Positions 8,675 to 17,134 of a stretch of 64,000 nt of DNA are shown in pieces. The notes under the pieces were generated by a model. The model was not told where the DNA came from. It was given only the letters and a program-made list of their open reading frames with translations, and ran no database searches. Position numbers and translations under genes: made by a program. Numbering within the stretch: the stretch's first letter is position 1; each line of letters opens with the position of its first letter. Source of the DNA: Rhodobacteraceae bacterium CCMM004. GTDB taxonomy: Bacteria > Pseudomonadota > Alphaproteobacteria > Rhodobacterales > Rhodobacteraceae. The DNA is taken from assembly GCA_004005435.1 (NCBI GenBank), contig RZWH01000002.1:124001-188000 (forward strand), in the 5' to 3' direction.

Positions 8675-8691
8675 TTTGACATTTGATCAAA
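8675..8691. promoter_or_regulatory. inverted repeat TTTGA-N7-TCAAA, candidate GntR operator (site 2)
   Basis: TTTGA (8675-8679) and TCAAA (8687-8691) are exact complements separated by 7 bases, in the 143-bp divergent region between the GntR gene and the solute-binding protein gene. A TTGACA that could be a -35 box (8676-8681) lies inside it, but no good -10 follows. Same layout as the repeat at 1319-1335. Confidence 0.5.
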
Positions 8692-8755
8692 GATAGGAGA
8701 TCGTTCGCATCACTCGGGCCTGGGGAGGCCGAGAACGCCCAACGGAGGAATTTCG

Positions 8756-9868
8756 ATGAAAAACGCATTCTTGGCCGGATCGGTTTGCGCCGCGGCGCTG
8801 GTCGCCGGTGCGGCGATGGCGCAGGACGAGCCCTACGATATCTACTTGTCGATGAGCTATATCGGCAACGACTGGCAAGCCGAGGCCCAGAACATGGTCC
8901 GCGCGCTGGCCGAGAGCAGCGACTACGCCGACCGGGTCAACCTGCGTATCCAGGTCGCAGGCCCCAACGCCCAGCGCCAGATCCAGCAGATCAACGCGAT
9001 GGTGCAGGCCGGGGCCGACGCCATCGTCGTCTATCCGATCTCGCCCACTGCGCTGAACACCGTGGTCAAGAGCGCCTGCGACCGCGGCGTCACCATCATC
9101 GCCTATGACGGCGAGATCACCGAGCCCTGCGCCTACAATGTCACCATCGACCAGACCGAGGCGGGCCGCGTGACCGCCGAATGGCTGGCCGAAGAGCTGG
9201 GTGGCGAGGGCGACATCGTTGTCATCACCGGCGTGCCGGGCACGTCGGTCGACACCGCCCGCACCGCCGCGGCCATGGAGGTCTTCGAGGGCCACGAGGG
9301 CATCAACGTCGTCGGCGAGGCGGTGGGGATGTGGAGCCAGGCCGTCGCCCGCACCGAACTCAGCCGTCTGATGGCGACCCGCGACTGGTCGGACATCGAC
9401 GGGCTATGGATGCAGGTCGGCTGCTACACCGCCAACGCGATGCAGATCGAGGCGGGGATCGCCCCCGAAGACGTGCTGCCCTGCGCCGGCGAGGGGTCGA
9501 ACGGCGGCCGGATCCAGATGCTGCCGGCCGACACCGCGGTCGAGGGCGGCGCCATGCCTTATGCTCCCATGGGCGCGCCGCGCATCTCCTACGCCTCGCC
9601 GCCCTATTCCGGCGCCCTGGCGCTCAAGCTGGCGGTCGACATCCTGGACGGCGCAGAGGTGCCCAAGCTGACCACCCTGCCCCTGCCCATCGTGACGAGC
9701 GAGACCATCCAGCTCTGCGAGACCGGCAGCTGGGAAGAGCAGCGCGACGGTTGCAACGCCTTCCAGCCGTCGCTGGTGGCGAACCCGGGCTGGTTCGCGT
9801 CGATCTTCTCCGAAGAGCTGCCGCAACTGGGTCTGAACGCCGCCCTGGTGGGCCAGGCCGAGAACTGA
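8756..9868 (+). CDS. sugar ABC transporter substrate-binding protein (ribose/rhamnose type)
   Basis: 370-residue periplasmic binding protein of the Peripla_BP_4 (ribose-binding) class. A signal peptide runs from MKNAFLAGS to a likely cut after GAAMA (about residue 22). The mature part has the two-lobe pattern of the class: YIGNDWQAEAQNM, IQQINAMVQAGADAIVVYPIS and VTIIAYDGEI. Four or more cysteines in the mature part could form disulfides in the periplasm. A good ribosome site (GGAGGA) precedes the ATG. First gene of the transporter operon; a strong hairpin follows it. The ligand is not readable. Confidence 0.92.
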   Translation: MKNAFLAGSVCAAALVAGAAMAQDEPYDIYLSMSYIGNDWQAEAQNMVRALAESSDYADRVNLRIQVAGPNAQRQIQQINAMVQAGADAIVVYPISPTALNTVVKSACDRGVTIIAYDGEITEPCAYNVTIDQTEAGRVTAEWLAEELGGEGDIVVITGVPGTSVDTARTAAAMEVFEGHEGINVVGEAVGMWSQAVARTELSRLMATRDWSDIDGLWMQVGCYTANAMQIEAGIAPEDVLPCAGEGSNGGRIQMLPADTAVEGGAMPYAPMGAPRISYASPPYSGALALKLAVDILDGAEVPKLTTLPLPIVTSETIQLCETGSWEEQRDGCNAFQPSLVANPGWFASIFSEELPQLGLNAALVGQAEN

Positions 9869-9890
9869 GCGCGGCTCAGCGAGACCACCT

Positions 9891-9917
9891 CCCCCGGCGG
9901 CGACGAACCGCCGGGGG
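9891..9917 (+). terminator. intercistronic hairpin after the binding-protein gene
   Basis: CCCCCGGCGG (9891-9900) pairs perfectly with CCGCCGGGGG (9908-9917) around a 7-base loop. No T-run follows, so it is more likely a partial terminator or an mRNA 3' stabiliser that keeps the binding protein in excess over the membrane parts than a full stop. Confidence 0.6.
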
Positions 9918-9949
9918 ACCGCAGCCTCTTTCCAACGCTCGGGGTTTCC

Positions 9950-11521
9950 ATGTCCTCTGAACGCGGCGGACAGCCGGCGGTCGAGGTCCGCGGTCTGACC
10001 AAGACCTACGGACCGACGGTCGCCAATCGGGACATCGCCTTTGCGGTGATGCCCGGCACGGTTCATGCGCTCCTCGGCGAGAACGGGGCGGGCAAGTCCA
10101 CGACGATGAAGGTCCTGTCCGGCCTCGTCCGCCCCGACGCGGGCGAGGTCCTGATCGACGGCAGGGCGTTGACCCTGCGCACGCCCCGCGATGCCCATGC
10201 CGCCGGGATCCAGACGGCGTTTCAGGAACTGACGCTGGTGCCGGATCTCACGGTGCTGGACAACATGCTGTTGCCGCGGGCGCCGTGGACGGCCTGGGCG
10301 ACGCTCGACCGCCGCCGCACCCGGCGCGCCGTAGCGGCACATTTCGACCGCCTAGGGGTCGCGGCAGACCTCGACGCGCTGGCGGGCGATCTGAACCTGG
10401 CGCTGCGGCAGAAGATCGAGATCGCGCGCGCCCTCTTCCGCCGCCCCGCGATCCTCCTGCTGGACGAGCCCACCTCGGCCCTGTCGGGGAGCGATGTCGA
10501 CTGGCTGGGCGGTATCATAGCGGAGGCCAAGGCCCAGGGGATCACCGTCCTCTTCATCTCCCACCGGATGCCCGAGGTCCGCGCGTTCTGCGACACCATG
10601 ACGATCCTGCGCAACGGCCAGGCGGTGTTTTCCGGCACCGTGGCCGAGGTCAGCGACGCCGAGGTGATCGAGATGATCATCGGCCGCTCGGTCGAGAACG
10701 CCTTTCCCCCGCTCCGCCCGCCCCGCGACCATGGCGGCGCCACGCCCGTCCTGGCCGCGCGGGGCCTCGCCGCGGGGCCCAAGCTGCGCGACGTCGACCT
10801 GGCGCTCTATCCGGGCGAGATCGTGGGCATCGCCGGGTTGCAGGGCATGGGCCAGGACGCGCTCTTCCGCGGGCTCTTCGGCGCCGAGCGGCTGCGCGCG
10901 GGCCGGATCGAGCTGGACGGCACGCCGATCCACCTGCGCGCGCCCGCCGACGCGCTCGACCCGTCTGTGGCCATCGGGATGGTGCCCGAGGATCGCAAGA
11001 GCGAGGGCCTGTTTCTCAAGCTTCCCGGCCGCCAGAACGCGACCCTCCCGGTGATCGGCCGGTTCCACCGCGGCCCGCTCCTCGATCTGGACGCCGAGGC
11101 GCGCGCGGCCGCCGGCGCCTTCGACGCGGTCGAGGTCGACGACCGCGCGCAGTACCTGCCCGCCGGCGCGTTCTCGGGCGGCAATCAGCAAAAGATCGTC
11201 ATCGCCAAATGGCTGGTGGCGCAGAGTCGGGTCCTGCTTCTGTTCGACCCCACCCGAGGCATCGACGTGGGCACCAAGGAACAGCTCTACCGCCTCCTGC
11301 GCGACTACGCGGATGCGGGCGGCGCGGTCCTGTTCCACTCCACCGAGATCCCGGAACTGGTGCACCTGTGCGACCGGGTCGGCGTGCTCTACGACGGGCG
11401 CCTGTCGCGCTGGCTGGACGGTGCCGACCAGACGGAACGCGGAATCATGGAGGCGACGCTCGGCGGCAACGACCCGCTGGGGCTCTACGAGAGCACCGAC
11501 GCACCGGAGGTGACGGCATGA
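9950..11521 (+). CDS. sugar ABC transporter ATP-binding protein (RbsA/XylG-like, two ABC domains)
   Basis: 523 residues with two tandem nucleotide-binding domains, as in RbsA. Domain 1 is complete: Walker A GENGAGKST at about 43-51 and Walker B ILLLDEPTSAL. Domain 2 has GLQGMGQDALFRGLFG in place of a Walker A, and FDPTRGID in place of DEPTRGID with signature SGGNQQK; such decay in the second domain is normal for this family. It energises import by the fused permease that follows, whose start overlaps its stop (ATGA). Confidence 0.93.
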   Translation: MSSERGGQPAVEVRGLTKTYGPTVANRDIAFAVMPGTVHALLGENGAGKSTTMKVLSGLVRPDAGEVLIDGRALTLRTPRDAHAAGIQTAFQELTLVPDLTVLDNMLLPRAPWTAWATLDRRRTRRAVAAHFDRLGVAADLDALAGDLNLALRQKIEIARALFRRPAILLLDEPTSALSGSDVDWLGGIIAEAKAQGITVLFISHRMPEVRAFCDTMTILRNGQAVFSGTVAEVSDAEVIEMIIGRSVENAFPPLRPPRDHGGATPVLAARGLAAGPKLRDVDLALYPGEIVGIAGLQGMGQDALFRGLFGAERLRAGRIELDGTPIHLRAPADALDPSVAIGMVPEDRKSEGLFLKLPGRQNATLPVIGRFHRGPLLDLDAEARAAAGAFDAVEVDDRAQYLPAGAFSGGNQQKIVIAKWLVAQSRVLLLFDPTRGIDVGTKEQLYRLLRDYADAGGAVLFHSTEIPELVHLCDRVGVLYDGRLSRWLDGADQTERGIMEATLGGNDPLGLYESTDAPEVTA

Positions 11522-13548
11522 GCGGCACCCCTGCCCGCGTCCTGCGCAGCCTCGGCCGCGCCCAGGGCGTCGTCGTGGCCGTCCTGGTCTTTGCCGGGCT
11601 GATGCTGCTGAACGCGCTCCTCAGCCCGTTTCCGCTGAGCTACTTCGACATCTCTTTTCTGTCGAGCGGCGGCGCCACCACCGCCATTGCCGCGGCGGGG
11701 CAGACGCTGGTGATCCTGTCGGGTGGGTTCGACCTGTCGGCGGGGGCGGTGGTGTCGCTGGTCAACGCGGTGCTGGCCTCGTCGATGTCGCCCACAGATA
11801 TGGACGCGCCGGTCGTTCTGTGGACGGCCATCGGGATTGGGATCGGTGCGGCGGTGGGCGCGGTAAACGGGTTTTTCGTCGCCGTCCTGCGGCTCCAGCC
11901 CATCGTGGTGACGCTGGCGGTGATGTTCATCGTCCAGGGCATCACGCTTCTGATCCTGGACACCCCCGGCGGGTTCGTGGCCCCGTCCCTCGGCGCGGTG
12001 TTCCTGGGCGACGCGGTGCCGGGGCTCCTGCCCGCGCCGGTGGCGCTGATCGGCGTCTTGATCCTGTTGTGGCTGTGGCTCAAGCGCACGTCCTTCGGCG
12101 TCACCCTCTACGCCATCGGCAGCGACGTGGAGTCCGCCCGCGCCACCGGGCTCAGGGTCCGCGCCGTCACCTTCCTCACCTACATGCTGGCGGGGGGGCT
12201 CTATGGGCTGGCCGGCGTGTTCGTCAGCGCCCAGACCGGCTCGGGCGATCCGCTGGTCGGCAACGCGCTCCTCCTGCCGACCTTCGCCGCGGTGGTGATC
12301 GGTGGCACCCGTCTGGGCGGCGGCAAGGGCGGGATCGTGGGCACGATCTTTGGGGCCTATATCCTGATGATCGTCGTCAACCTCCTGCTGTCGCTGAACG
12401 TCTCGGCCTATTTCTCGACCATCGCCGAGAGCGCAGTGCTGCTCCTCGCCGTGCTGGCCGGGTCGCTGTCGCGCAGCAGCACGCTGTCGCTGCGCCTGCG
12501 CGACCTGAGCGACAGCCTGCGCGCCCGGCGGGCGGGGCGCCTGGTCGGCCAGCGGGCGCGACAGGACCGGCGACTGGCCTTCACCCGCCCGGCCGAGCGC
12601 ATCGACGCGCCGGGGATCCTCCAGAGCCACGGCCACACCCTGCGCTATGCGCTGCCCAGTTATGCCTGCCTCGCCCTGGTGCTGATCGTCACCCAGCTCC
12701 TCCTCGGCAACGTCTTCGACGGCTGGCGGTATTGGGACTCGCTGTTGGTCCTGTCGTGCTTTCTGATCGTGCTGGCGCTGGGCCAGGGGGCGGTGATCCT
12801 CACCGGCGGACTGGACCTGTCGCTGCCCTGGACCATCGCGCTGTCGGGGATGCTGCTGACCGGGCTCGTGGCCGGGCAGGATTCTGGCCTGTGGACCGCA
12901 GTGCCCTTGGTGCTGGCCGTCGCCGCGCTGATCGGGCTGACGAACGGCCTGGGCGTCGTCGCGCTGGGCCTGTCGCCCATCGTGGTGACCCTGGCGATGA
13001 ACGGCATCCTCCAAGGTGCGGCGCTCTTGTGGTCCGGCGGCACGCCCGCGGGCTTCGCCCCGCCGTCCCTGCGGTGGCTGATGACCGGAGAGATCGCGGG
13101 CGTCACCCCGATCATCTTTGTCATGGTCGCGTTCGTCGCCGCGGCGATCCTGCTCCTTGGACGGACCGCGTTCGGCCGGCGTATCTACGCCGTCGGCAAC
13201 AGCGAGATGGCGGCGCGCCTGTCGGGAGTGCGCACCGGCCGGGTCATCGTCTCGGTCTACATCCTGTCGGCCCTCTGCGCGGCGCTCGTCGGGATCCTGC
13301 TCGCGGGCTTCTCGGGCCAGGCGAGCCTCGGGATGGGCGACGATTACCTCCTGCCGTCCATCGCCGTGGTGGTCGTGGGCGGCGCCCTGATCACCGGCGG
13401 ACGGGGGCATTTCGCGGGGATGGTGGGCGGCGCCCTCCTCCTCACCGCCATGCAGACGCTGTTGGCCGGGACCGCCCTGCCCTTCGCCTTCCGGTCGGTG
13501 TTCTTCGGCCTGGTGATCCTTGCCGCCGTGATCGCGCTGCGCGAATGA
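11518..13548 (+). CDS. fused double-domain ABC sugar permease (two BPD_transp_2 domains)
   Basis: 676 residues, about twice the usual 320-340 of an RbsC permease. Two full permease domains follow one another. Domain 1 (about 1-320) has GQTLVILSGGFDLSAGAVVSL and GLRVRAVTFLTYMLAGGLYGLAG. Domain 2 (about 371-676) has GQGAVILTGGLDLSLPWTIAL and SGVRTGRVIVSVYILSALCAAL. A linker of about 50 residues rich in Arg (RLRDLSDSLRARRAGRLVGQ) joins them. The reading frame is continuous, so this is a true fusion and would form a single-chain heterodimer channel. It overlaps the ATPase gene by 4 bases. Confidence 0.92.
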   Translation: MSGTPARVLRSLGRAQGVVVAVLVFAGLMLLNALLSPFPLSYFDISFLSSGGATTAIAAAGQTLVILSGGFDLSAGAVVSLVNAVLASSMSPTDMDAPVVLWTAIGIGIGAAVGAVNGFFVAVLRLQPIVVTLAVMFIVQGITLLILDTPGGFVAPSLGAVFLGDAVPGLLPAPVALIGVLILLWLWLKRTSFGVTLYAIGSDVESARATGLRVRAVTFLTYMLAGGLYGLAGVFVSAQTGSGDPLVGNALLLPTFAAVVIGGTRLGGGKGGIVGTIFGAYILMIVVNLLLSLNVSAYFSTIAESAVLLLAVLAGSLSRSSTLSLRLRDLSDSLRARRAGRLVGQRARQDRRLAFTRPAERIDAPGILQSHGHTLRYALPSYACLALVLIVTQLLLGNVFDGWRYWDSLLVLSCFLIVLALGQGAVILTGGLDLSLPWTIALSGMLLTGLVAGQDSGLWTAVPLVLAVAALIGLTNGLGVVALGLSPIVVTLAMNGILQGAALLWSGGTPAGFAPPSLRWLMTGEIAGVTPIIFVMVAFVAAAILLLGRTAFGRRIYAVGNSEMAARLSGVRTGRVIVSVYILSALCAALVGILLAGFSGQASLGMGDDYLLPSIAVVVVGGALITGGRGHFAGMVGGALLLTAMQTLLAGTALPFAFRSVFFGLVILAAVIALRE

Positions 13549-13565
13549 TGTGAAAGGAGACGGCT

Positions 13566-14360
13566 ATGACCCCTGAGACGCAGATGACACTCCCCGGCCT
13601 CGCCGGGCGGCGCGTCGCGGTCACCGCCGGAGGGGCGGGGATCGGGCTCTGCATCGCCCGGGCGCTCGCCGCGCAGGGCGCGCGTCTGGCGCTCTGCGAC
13701 GTCGACCGCGGCGCGCTCGATGCCGCCGCGGCCGAGATCGGGGCCGAGGTGGCCGAGATCGCCGACGTCTCGGACGACGCCCAGGTCGCCGCCTTCTTCG
13801 GCCGGATCGAGGCCGAGATGGGCGGGCTCGACGGGCTGGTGAACAACGCCGGGATCGCCGGCCCCACCGGCGGGGTCGAGGACATCGCGCCCGCCGACTG
13901 GCGCCGCTGCATCGACATCTGCCTGACGGGGCAGTTCCTCTGCGCCCACCACGCCGTGCCGATGATCAAGCGCGCGGGCGGCGGTGCCATCGTCAACATC
14001 TCGTCCGCCGCGGGGCGGTTCGGCTACGCCTACCGCACCCCCTATGCCGCCGCCAAGTGGGGGGTGATCGGGCTGACCCAGAGCCTGGCCAAGGAGCTGG
14101 GCGCCGACGACATCCGCGTCAACGCGATCCTGCCGGGCATCATCGCGGGGCCGCGGATGGAGGGGGTGATCGCCGCCCGGGCCGAGCAAACCGGGGTCAG
14201 CCACGCCGAGATGAAGGCGGAGTATCTGTCGCGCATCTCGCTGGGGCGCATGACCCCGCCCGAGGACGTGGCCGACGTCGCCGCGTTCCTCATCTCGGAC
14301 GCCGGACGCAACCTGTCGGGGCAGAGTCTGCCGGTCGACGGCAACGTGGAGGCCCTGTGA
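13566..14360 (+). CDS. SDR family oxidoreductase (copy 2)
   Basis: 264-residue classical short-chain dehydrogenase. It has a TAGGAGIG cofactor loop near residues 21-28, with Ala where TGG is usual, then NNAG, NISSAAG and the catalytic Y-x3-K in PYAAAKWG. A ribosome site (AAAGGAGA) precedes the start. The stop TGA shares a base with the next ATG. It likely works on a transported sugar or hydroxy acid together with the next three genes. Confidence 0.9.
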   Translation: MTPETQMTLPGLAGRRVAVTAGGAGIGLCIARALAAQGARLALCDVDRGALDAAAAEIGAEVAEIADVSDDAQVAAFFGRIEAEMGGLDGLVNNAGIAGPTGGVEDIAPADWRRCIDICLTGQFLCAHHAVPMIKRAGGGAIVNISSAAGRFGYAYRTPYAAAKWGVIGLTQSLAKELGADDIRVNAILPGIIAGPRMEGVIAARAEQTGVSHAEMKAEYLSRISLGRMTPPEDVADVAAFLISDAGRNLSGQSLPVDGNVEAL

Positions 14361-15301
14361 TGGCCGGTGCCGTCGCCGTTGTCGGATGCGGACTGATCGG
14401 CCGCGCCTGGGCCATCGTCTTTGCTCGCGGGGGCCATGAGGTGCGGCTCTGGGACGAACGGCCCGAGGCGGCGGCGGCGGCCCGCGCCTTCGCCGCCGAC
14501 ATGCTGGACGAGCTGGAGGCGCGGGGCCTGATCGACGGCCCCGCCGCGGCCGCCGCGGCGCGGCTGCACGTGGCGGGCGACTTGGCCGCGGCGCTCGACG
14601 GCGCGGTTCACGTGCAGGAGAACACGTTTGAGGATCTGGAGGTCAAGCGCGTGGTCTTTGCCCGGCTCGACGCTCTGGCCGGGCCCGAGACGGTGCTGGC
14701 GTCGTCGTCGTCGGCGCTCCTGCCCTCGGCGATCTCCGAGGGGCTGCCCGGGCGCCACCGATGCGTCGTCGCCCACCCCATCAACCCCGCGTACCTGGTC
14801 CCCGCGGCCGAGCTGGTGCCCGCGCCCTGGACGGACCCGGCCGTGATGGAGCGCACGGCCGCCCTCCTCACCGCGGCCGGGATGAAGCCCATCGTGATGC
14901 GGCGCGAGATCGACGGTTTCGTCATGAACCGGCTCCAGGGCGCGCTCCTGCACGAGGCGTTCCGACTGGTCGCCGACGGCGTGGCCAGCGCCGAGGACGT
15001 GGACATCGGCCTGCGCGAGGGGCTGGCGCTGCGCTGGTCCTTCGTCGGGCCGTTCGAGACCATCGACCTGAACGCGCCCGGCGGGGTCCGCGACTACGTC
15101 GCGCGCTACGCCGGCGTCTACGACGGGCTGTCGGATCAGGCCCCCGCCGACTGGACCGGCCCCGCGCTCGACGCCATCGAGGCCGAGCGGCGCGCCCGCC
15201 TGCCCGCCGCCGACCTGGCCGACCGCCAGGCCTGGCGCGACCGGCGGCTGATGGCGCTCGCCGCCCACAAACGCCGCGCCGCCCGCGAGATAGGAGACTG
15301 A
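14360..15301 (+). CDS. 3-hydroxyacyl-CoA dehydrogenase superfamily enzyme (L-carnitine dehydrogenase-like)
   Basis: 313 residues. The N-terminal Rossmann fold is VAVVGCGLIGRAWAIVFARGGHEV; the middle has QENTFEDLEVKR, the SSSSALLPS segment with the catalytic serine, and HPINPAYLVPAAELVP with the catalytic His. The single C-terminal domain and total length match the lambda-crystallin, L-gulonate dehydrogenase and L-carnitine dehydrogenase branch rather than fatty-acid enzymes. Members oxidise a beta-hydroxy acid to a beta-keto acid with NAD. It is followed after one base by a BKACE gene, a pairing used in carnitine breakdown, but no betainyl-CoA thioesterase or betaine genes are nearby. Confidence 0.87.
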   Translation: MAGAVAVVGCGLIGRAWAIVFARGGHEVRLWDERPEAAAAARAFAADMLDELEARGLIDGPAAAAAARLHVAGDLAAALDGAVHVQENTFEDLEVKRVVFARLDALAGPETVLASSSSALLPSAISEGLPGRHRCVVAHPINPAYLVPAAELVPAPWTDPAVMERTAALLTAAGMKPIVMRREIDGFVMNRLQGALLHEAFRLVADGVASAEDVDIGLREGLALRWSFVGPFETIDLNAPGGVRDYVARYAGVYDGLSDQAPADWTGPALDAIEAERRARLPAADLADRQAWRDRRLMALAAHKRRAAREIGD

Positions 15302-15302
15302 C

Positions 15303-16235
15303 ATGCCCCCATCTGACAAGGTGATCATCAGTTGCGCCGTGACCGGGGCGATCCACACGCCCTCGATGACGCCGCATCTGCCGATCACCGCCGACGAGAT
15401 CGCCGAGGCCGCCATCGGCGCCGCCGAGGCGGGCGCGGCGATCCTGCACCTCCACGCCCGCGACCCCGAAACCGGGCGGCCCGACCAGTCGGTCGCGGCC
15501 TTCGCGCCGTTCCTGCCCCGGATCAAGCAGGCGACCGACGCGGTGGTCAACATCACCACCGGCGGCTCGCCCTATATGACCGTGGCCGAGCGGGCGGGAC
15601 CGGCGGCCGAATACCGCCCCGAGGTCGCGTCCCTGAACATGGGGTCGATGAACTTCGGCTTCTTCCCGCTCCTGGCGAAATACACCGAGTTCCAGCACGC
15701 GTGGGAGCGCGAGCACCTGGAGAACTCCCGCGATCTGGTGTTCCGCAACTCGTTTCAGGACATCGAGTACGTGCTGGAGACCTGCTATGGCAACGGCACC
15801 CGGTTCGAGTTCGAATGCTACGACATCTCGCATCTCTACAACCTCGCCCATTTCGCCGACCGCGGCCTCGTGAAGCCGCCGTTCTTCGTCCAGTCGGTGT
15901 TCGGCCTCCTGGGCGGAATCGGCACCCACCCCGAGGACGTCATGCACATGAAGCGCACGGCCGACCGCCTCTTCGGCGCCGACTACCGCTGGTCCGTGCT
16001 GGGCGCGGGCAAGGACCAGTTCCGCATCGCCACCCAGGCGGTCTCGATGGGCGGCAACATCCGCGTCGGGCTGGAGGACAGCATCTGGATCGCCCGGGGC
16101 GAGCTGGCGTCGTCCAACGCCCAGCAGGTGGCCAAGGCGCGGGCGCTGGTCGAGGGGCTGGGCCTCTCCGTCGCAACCCCGGCCGAGGCCCGCGAGATGC
16201 TGGCGCTCAAAGGCGGCGACCGGGTGAATTTCTGA
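15303..16235 (+). CDS. BKACE family beta-keto acid cleavage enzyme (DUF849)
   Basis: 310-residue TIM-barrel, zinc-dependent enzyme. Members cleave a beta-keto acid with acetyl-CoA, giving acetoacetate and a new acyl-CoA. The zinc ligands should be H49 and H51 in ILHLHARDP, with a later Glu; ISCAVTGAIHTPSMTPHLPI is the usual family start. NITTGGS and SVLGAGKDQFRIATQAVSMGGNIRVGLED are further family motifs. It begins one base after the dehydrogenase stop, so the dehydrogenase product may be its substrate. BKACE members act on many beta-keto acids; which one is not evident. Confidence 0.9.
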   Translation: MPPSDKVIISCAVTGAIHTPSMTPHLPITADEIAEAAIGAAEAGAAILHLHARDPETGRPDQSVAAFAPFLPRIKQATDAVVNITTGGSPYMTVAERAGPAAEYRPEVASLNMGSMNFGFFPLLAKYTEFQHAWEREHLENSRDLVFRNSFQDIEYVLETCYGNGTRFEFECYDISHLYNLAHFADRGLVKPPFFVQSVFGLLGGIGTHPEDVMHMKRTADRLFGADYRWSVLGAGKDQFRIATQAVSMGGNIRVGLEDSIWIARGELASSNAQQVAKARALVEGLGLSVATPAEAREMLALKGGDRVNF

Positions 16236-16255
16236 ACCAACGGGAGGAGCAAGGG

Positions 16256-17134
16256 ATGGACATCGACATCGTTCTCGACGTCAAAACGACGCTGGGCGAA
16301 GGCCCGGTCTGGGACGTGGAGCAACAGCGGCTCTACTTCATCGATTCGATGGACGGGCGCGTGTTCCGCTGCACCGCCGAGGGGAGCGAACTGCGCGCCT
16401 GGGACGTGCCGGGCAAGATCGGGTCGATGGCGCTGCGTGCTGCCGGCGACGGCGCCATCGTGTCCCTGGACAGCGGGTTCCACTTCCTCGATTTCACCAG
16501 CGGCGAGTGCGCGCTGATCCACGATCCCGAGCCGGGGATGACCGCCAACCGCATCAATGATGGCAAGGCCGACCGGCGCGGGCGGTTCTTTGCGGGCTCC
16601 ATGGACACCATGGAGGAGGGGCCCAACGGCGCCCTCTACCGCGTCGACCCGGACCTGACCGTGACCAAGATCGACGACGGCATCATCTGCTCGAACGGTC
16701 CGTGCTTCAGCCCCGACGACCGCACCTTCTATTTCACCGACACCTGGAGCGGCGAGATCTGGGCCTACGACTACGACATCGAGACGGGGACGGTGTCGAA
16801 CCGCCGGACCTTCGCCCAGGTCGACACCTCGAACGGAGGCGCGGCGGACGGTGCGACCGTCGATGCCGAGGGGTTCTACTGGATGGCCCTGGTCTATGAC
16901 GGGCGGATCGTGCGCTATGCCCCCGACGGCAGCGTCGACCGCGAGATCGCCATGCCTGTGAAAAAGGTGACGAGCGTGCAGTTCGGGGGCCCCGAGCTCG
17001 ACATTCTCTACGTCACCTCCATGGCCAAGCCGCCCCTGCCACGGTTCCCCGGCGACGGGGTCCAGCGCGGCAGCCTCTTCGCCATCCGCGGTCTGGGCGT
17101 CACCGGTGTTCCCGAACCCCGCTTCGGCGGTTAG
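16256..17134 (+). CDS. SMP-30/gluconolactonase/LRE family protein (copy 2)
   Basis: 292 residues, a clear SMP-30 member and closer to the classical lactonases than copy 1. The metal site is recognisable: Glu in LGEGPVWD near residue 15, Asn in ANRINDGKADRRGRF near 97, Asn in CSNGPCFSPD near 148 and Asp in DGATVDAEGFYW near 197. Preceded by a strong ribosome site (GGGAGGAGCAAGGG). Probably hydrolyses a sugar lactone in the cytosol. Last gene of the transporter operon; the repeat-filled stretch 17135-17592 follows. Confidence 0.9.
   Translation: MDIDIVLDVKTTLGEGPVWDVEQQRLYFIDSMDGRVFRCTAEGSELRAWDVPGKIGSMALRAAGDGAIVSLDSGFHFLDFTSGECALIHDPEPGMTANRINDGKADRRGRFFAGSMDTMEEGPNGALYRVDPDLTVTKIDDGIICSNGPCFSPDDRTFYFTDTWSGEIWAYDYDIETGTVSNRRTFAQVDTSNGGAADGATVDAEGFYWMALVYDGRIVRYAPDGSVDREIAMPVKKVTSVQFGGPELDILYVTSMAKPPLPRFPGDGVQRGSLFAIRGLGVTGVPEPRFGG

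Noticed and set aside
8676-8704. TTGACA as -35 box of the ABC transporter promoter
   Set aside because: No acceptable -10 box lies 16-18 bases further on; only the inverted repeat is reported.
11485-13410. Long open frame (about 640 codons) on the minus strand
   Set aside because: It is antisense to the fused permease; its translation is Arg/Gln/Gly/His-rich with no membrane or domain signal, a result of high GC codon bias.
14360-16235. L-carnitine degradation (dehydrogenase plus BKACE)
   Set aside because: The pair fits, but there is no betainyl-CoA thioesterase, no betaine pathway genes, and the adjoining transporter is of ribose type, not carnitine/betaine type.
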